Positions 6,845 through 9,095 of a stretch of 9,095 nt of DNA are shown here, in pieces. The DNA comes from Bacteroidota bacterium (GTDB taxonomy: Bacteria > Bacteroidota > Rhodothermia > Rhodothermales > Rubricoccaceae), in NCBI GenBank assembly GCA_022564455.1, contig JADFLK010000062.1, positions 1-9,095 of the forward strand, read 5' to 3'. The notes beneath the pieces are model-generated. The model was given only the letters and a program-made list of their open reading frames with translations. It was not told the DNA's origin and searched no databases. The first letter of the stretch is position 1. Each line of letters begins with the position of its first letter. A program made the position numbers and the translations under genes.

Positions 6845-7198
6845 ATGAACGCGATCATGCAAAAGGAACGCTCTCTTCTCCTCGCCACGCTCGGATTCGT
6901 CCTCAGCCTGCCTGCCCTTCTCCTGTTCATTTCTGGTATGCTGCAATCGTTCGCCGGAAGCGAGGTGATGCTTCTACCGGAACCCCTTCTGCATCCGGCT
7001 GTGATCCTCGGAGGCATACTACTTGCCGGGCTGCTCAACGCATGGGCTACGCTCCGCATCCGGGTGGAGGGCAACGAAAACTACACAACCATCTCGCTCG
7101 ACATTGCCCGGAAGAATACCAATCTGGCAGTGCTCGGACTCACACTTTTCTTGCTCGGCGCTGTACTTACCTACGGGTTCATTGAGAACATACTGTAG
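6845..7198 (+). CDS. Small three-helix membrane protein
   Basis: A protein of 117 residues whose ATG lies 4 bp after the regulator stop codon, so it is the third gene of the operon. Predicted membrane helices are at about 9-32, 50-70 and 93-112. A polar stretch between helices 2 and 3 (RIRVEGNENYTTISLDIARK, 71-90) would form a loop on one side. No family or catalytic motif is recognised. Its position with a six-helix membrane protein and a winged-helix regulator suggests a role in a membrane sensing or stress unit. A strong terminator starts 11 bp after its stop codon. Confidence 0.78.
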   Translation: MNAIMQKERSLLLATLGFVLSLPALLLFISGMLQSFAGSEVMLLPEPLLHPAVILGGILLAGLLNAWATLRIRVEGNENYTTISLDIARKNTNLAVLGLTLFLLGAVLTYGFIENIL

Positions 7199-7209
7199 CT
7201 GCTTTATGT

Positions 7210-7235
7210 CCCGCGTCGCAACGGCGGGTTTTTTT
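7210..7235 (+). terminator. Intrinsic terminator after the three-gene operon
   Basis: CCCGC (7210-7214) pairs with GCGGG (7224-7228); GT and AC can extend the stem across a bulged G. Seven T residues follow at 7229-7235. The position right after the last gene of the operon fits. It means that the prenyltransferase gene 18 bp further on is probably transcribed by its own promoter or by read-through. Confidence 0.85.
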
Positions 7236-7244
7236 GACCTGCTG

Positions 7245-7261
7245 ACTTTAAAATGCAAAGT
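7245..7261 (-). promoter_or_regulatory. Second palindromic operator-like site, overlapping the prenyltransferase start
   Basis: ACTTTAAAATGCAAAGT; read on the minus strand it differs from the site at 5736-5752 by one base in 17. The ACTTT/AAAGT ends are symmetric. The presumed ATG of the prenyltransferase (7253-7255) lies inside the site. TAGTTTG follows directly, as TACTTCG follows the first site. Binding of a regulator here would block initiation of the downstream gene. Confidence 0.66.
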
Positions 7262-7996
7262 AGTTTGAAGGCACCTCATTTCCGCGGCCTCCACGTGGCC
7301 GGCATCATGGACGGCAATGGGCGCTGGGCCGAACGGCGTGGACTCCCGCGAACCGCCGGACATCGCTCGGGTGTGGAAGCCGTCCGCCGCATTGTGGAGG
7401 CGTCGCCGGGGCTGGGTATTGGTACGCTGTCGCTCTACGCCTTCTCTGCCGACAACTGGAAACGTCCGGAAACCGAGGTCAGTGCACTGATGGTCCTCTT
7501 CCGTACCTACCTCCGCGCTGAGATCGCCCGCTTGAAACGCGGCCACGTTCGCCTGACGGTGTTCGGGCGGCGAGATCGCCTCCCGGAAGCAGTGCGCATG
7601 GCCATTACGCGTGCGGAGTGGGAAACGCGCAATGGCGACCGCCTTCACCTCCGCATCGCGGTGGACTACGCCGGCCGCGACGCTATACGGATGGCGGCAG
7701 CCCGCTGGGCCGCCGAAACCTCGAACACATCGACTCCTCCATCGCAAGAGGTCTTTGCCGGCCACGTCGCAGCCGCTGCTCACTGTTCGGAAACACCTCC
7801 TGTCGATCTCCTCATCCGCACCGGCGGCGAACAGCGGCTCAGCGATTTCCTCCTTTGGGAGTCAGCCTACGCCGAGCTCCTCTTCCTCGACATCCTCTGG
7901 CCGGATGTCACTGCACAAACCCTCGCGGACGCTGTCGATGCCTACCACAGCCGCGACCGCCGTTTTGGCGGGTTGTCTCGGCGCACCGGCACGTGA
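7253..7996 (+). CDS. cis-prenyltransferase, UppS family (undecaprenyl-diphosphate synthase-like)
   Basis: An enzyme of 247 residues that condenses isopentenyl diphosphate units onto an allylic diphosphate to make long Z-polyprenyl diphosphate, the precursor of the lipid carrier for cell-envelope glycans. Motifs in order: HVAGIMDGNGRW (14-25, catalytic Asp20); GHRSG (36-40); LYAFSADNWKRPETEV (61-76); VDYAGRDAI (137-145); DLLIRTGGEQRLSDF (185-199, with Arg189, Glu193, Arg195 and Ser197 for pyrophosphate and metal binding); WPD (216-218); and the ending RRFGG. Length is normal. IAVDYAGRDAI replaces the usual LNYGGR-type segment, pointing to a divergent subgroup, perhaps a second paralogue beside a housekeeping uppS. 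The start is uncertain: ATG 7253 lies within the operator-like site and has no Shine-Dalgarno; TTG 7264 is possible. Confidence 0.92.
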   Translation: MQSSLKAPHFRGLHVAGIMDGNGRWAERRGLPRTAGHRSGVEAVRRIVEASPGLGIGTLSLYAFSADNWKRPETEVSALMVLFRTYLRAEIARLKRGHVRLTVFGRRDRLPEAVRMAITRAEWETRNGDRLHLRIAVDYAGRDAIRMAAARWAAETSNTSTPPSQEVFAGHVAAAAHCSETPPVDLLIRTGGEQRLSDFLLWESAYAELLFLDILWPDVTAQTLADAVDAYHSRDRRFGGLSRRTGT

Positions 7997-8012
7997 TCCA
8001 TCCCTTCTTTCC

Positions 8013-8175
8013 TAAGAGGCTGTTGAAAACTCCATCTTCCAGTGGCGTGGCCTCTCGGCCGATCTCGGCGTTGCGAAATACTTGCCGAATCACCAATTCG
8101 CCTGCGATTTCGCGTCTTGATCTCGGCCAAGATTCGGGCGCCTCGCTTACGGCATAGTATTTCAACAACCTCCAA
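8013..8175 (+). mobile_element. MITE-like element, copy 2 (about 163 bp, inverted relative to copy 1)
   Basis: It starts with the same 17 bases (CCTAAGAGGCTGTTGAA, 8011-8027) as the left end of copy 1 and ends with TTCAACAACCTCC (8161-8173), a slightly decayed inverted repeat. Between the ends, the sequence matches the reverse complement of copy 1; 8059-8134 is the best-conserved part. The near-palindromic centre is again an AATCACCAATT hairpin. It begins 16 bp after the prenyltransferase stop codon and may act as a bidirectional hairpin terminator. The right edge lacks the TA seen in copy 1, suggesting it is older or eroded. Confidence 0.8.
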
Positions 8176-8198
8176 ACACCAACGCCCTCGTGAGGCGT

Positions 8199-8251
8199 CC
8201 CAACCTCGTCTGCCCAACCTCGTCTGCCCAACCTCGTCTGCCCAACCTGGT
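8199..8251. repeat. 14-bp tandem repeat, three and a half copies
   Basis: CCCAACCTCGTCTG occurs perfectly at 8199-8212, 8213-8226 and 8227-8240, with a partial copy at 8241-8251 that diverges after CCCAACCT. There are no spacers, so it is not a CRISPR. It lies 23 bp after the end of element copy 2. Perfect identity suggests recent expansion and possible length variation between strains. Confidence 0.9.
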
Positions 8252-8295
8252 CGCCGGGATGCGTTTCTGACTGGTGAGAGGTTGGCATCACCCAG

Positions 8296-8499
8296 ATGGT
8301 CCACCTCGTCCTGTTTGCCTACACGTTCGTTCTGGAGAGCTTCACGGGATTGGCTGTCACCGGCCTCTCCATTGCCACACTGTTTGTGGTAATGCAGGCA
8401 ACAGGTAAGGTGGATTGGGAGCAGTTGTTCCAAAAACCAGACCCGCTTTCAGCCGGCCGTCTAAATTCTACGGCGTCCGCAAACGATGTGAGTAACTGA
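8296..8499 (+). CDS. Small single-pass membrane protein (hypothetical)
   Basis: A predicted protein of 67 residues starting at the ATG at 8296. Residues 4-35 form one long hydrophobic helix (LVLFAYTFVLESFTGLAVTG and on through IATLFVVMQ), followed by an acidic-aromatic segment TGKVDWEQLF (36-45) and a polar tail. Codons over residues 1-50 look like those of the neighbouring genes (mainly G or C at the third position), while the tail after residue 50 is less regular. No family is recognised and no Shine-Dalgarno sequence is present. It could also be non-coding, but the helix plus the patterned WEQLF segment favour a real gene. Confidence 0.55.
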   Translation: MVHLVLFAYTFVLESFTGLAVTGLSIATLFVVMQATGKVDWEQLFQKPDPLSAGRLNSTASANDVSN

Positions 8500-8638
8500 C
8501 GTCTTCCCTGTATTACACGAGTTGCAGCCCGGCAGCATGTGTACAAAGAAGACCCGTGCGAAGAGCATGTTAGGAAATAGTAGGGCCGCTTTGTATTGTG
8601 CTTCCTCGTAAACCTCTCGAACTCATCCTGCCAGTGCA

Positions 8639-9095
8639 ATGAAACTTCGTCACCTACCAGTGCTTTTCGCACTCCTTCTCCCAGTAGCTGCCTTTGCGCA
8701 GAACGCTGCTATTCAGACAGCATTGGACTACCTATCCGAAAACGCGAGCGTCCTCCTCCTTCTGGAAGCGGACATCTCCGATGTTGCTGTAGTTGATGCG
8801 TACGCAAGCCGCCGCAGCGGCACTACGCACGTATACTTGCGCCAGCAGCACGATGGAATCGGAGTCGTCGATGCAAATCTTACGTTGAACGTGCATGACC
8901 CGGGCAACGTTTTTCACGTCGCAGGCTCATTCGAGCAAAATATTGCGGAACGAGTACAGACCTCGAGTCCAGTTATCACTTCCATTGACGCTGCAGAGAT
9001 TATTGCACGCGAACTCGGCCTTTCTTCGGGGATTTTCACGGTTGTAGAATCTGAAGGTGGCGCGGACCAGGCAGTTATCCTTTCCAACGAAACCA
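8639..9095 (+). CDS. Secreted M36/thermolysin-type metallopeptidase, N-terminal propeptide (runs off the window)
   Basis: The frame from the ATG at 8639 is open to the window end (152 complete codons). Residues 1-20 form a signal peptide (MKLRHLPVLFALLLPVAAFA, then Q21). The next part resembles the FTP/M36 propeptide: THVYLRQQHDGIGVVDANLT (about 63-82), a strand NVFHVAGSF (about 90-98), and SIDAAEIIARELGL (about 115-128). In known enzymes this region is an intramolecular chaperone and inhibitor removed on maturation, ahead of a HEXXH zinc protease domain that lies outside this window. The call as a peptidase therefore rests on the propeptide alone. Third positions are less G/C-rich than in the aminopeptidase gene. 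There is no Shine-Dalgarno sequence. Confidence 0.75.
   Translation, partial: MKLRHLPVLFALLLPVAAFAQNAAIQTALDYLSENASVLLLLEADISDVAVVDAYASRRSGTTHVYLRQQHDGIGVVDANLTLNVHDPGNVFHVAGSFEQNIAERVQTSSPVITSIDAAEIIARELGLSSGIFTVVESEGGADQAVILSNET

Larger units (their letters stand above)
7997..8295. other. 299-bp intergenic region with element copy 2 and a 14-bp tandem repeat
   Basis: It holds only the inverted copy of the miniature element (8013-8175) and a 14-bp tandem array (8199-8251), followed by about 45 bp before a small open frame. The 8196-8295 end contains no recognisable promoter. Confidence 0.6.

Noticed and set aside
8199..8251. Possible CRISPR array
   Set aside because: The 14-bp units are directly adjacent with no unique spacers.
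7942..8433. Minus-strand open frame across element copy 2 and the 14-bp repeats
   Set aside because: Its translation is made of the repeats. The similarity to a frame in element copy 1 is explained by DNA similarity of the two elements, not by shared coding.
8589..8605. Possible third operator (CTTTGTATTGTGCTTCC)
   Set aside because: The left part agrees with the 5736 site (CTTTGCATTG) at 9 of 10 bases, but the right arm AAAGT is missing, so the palindrome is not formed.

Overview
The window looks like chromosomal DNA from a GC-rich member of the Bacteroidota/Rhodothermota, most like Rhodothermales. This is inferred from four things: few genes have a clear Shine-Dalgarno sequence; there is a lipoprotein M1 aminopeptidase of the leukotriene-A4-hydrolase type; there are secreted SBBP-repeat and M36-type metallopeptidase proteins; and the ECF sigma factor has the form common in that phylum. 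No rRNA, tRNA, CRISPR array or transposase gene is visible.

Left part (1-4687). A truncated secreted beta-propeller protein (minus strand, 5' end at 493) is transcribed away from a lipoprotein M1 aminopeptidase (950-2845, plus). The aminopeptidase converges on, and overlaps by 44 bp, a CPBP-family membrane protein (2802-3626, minus) whose usual catalytic Glu-Glu pair is Gln-Gln. Upstream of that on the same strand is a GT-A-fold glycosyltransferase (3704-4687).

Central block (4688-8175). A repeat-rich spacer holds a heptanucleotide tandem array and a 166-bp miniature element with terminal inverted repeats. The element ends 10 bp before an ECF sigma factor gene (5074-5694). Next comes a tight three-gene unit: a six-helix membrane protein, a winged-helix regulator joined to it by an ATGA overlap, and a small three-helix membrane protein 4 bp further on. 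A strong intrinsic terminator closes this unit. Immediately after lies a cis-prenyltransferase (UppS family). A 17-bp palindromic motif stands before the first gene of the unit and recurs, inverted with 16/17 identity, across the start of the prenyltransferase gene. This suggests that the winged-helix protein controls both. A second, inverted copy of the miniature element lies 16 bp after the prenyltransferase gene, so two inverted mobile-looking repeats bracket the whole sigma-to-prenyltransferase block.

Right part (8176-9095). A 14-bp tandem repeat is followed by a small single-helix membrane protein and the 5' part of a secreted protein with an FTP/M36 metallopeptidase-type propeptide.

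The central block is the most interesting part: an envelope-linked regulatory module (sigma factor, repressor-like protein, membrane proteins, polyprenyl-diphosphate synthase) with its own operator pair, lying between inverted miniature elements. The functional links are inferences from sequence and layout.
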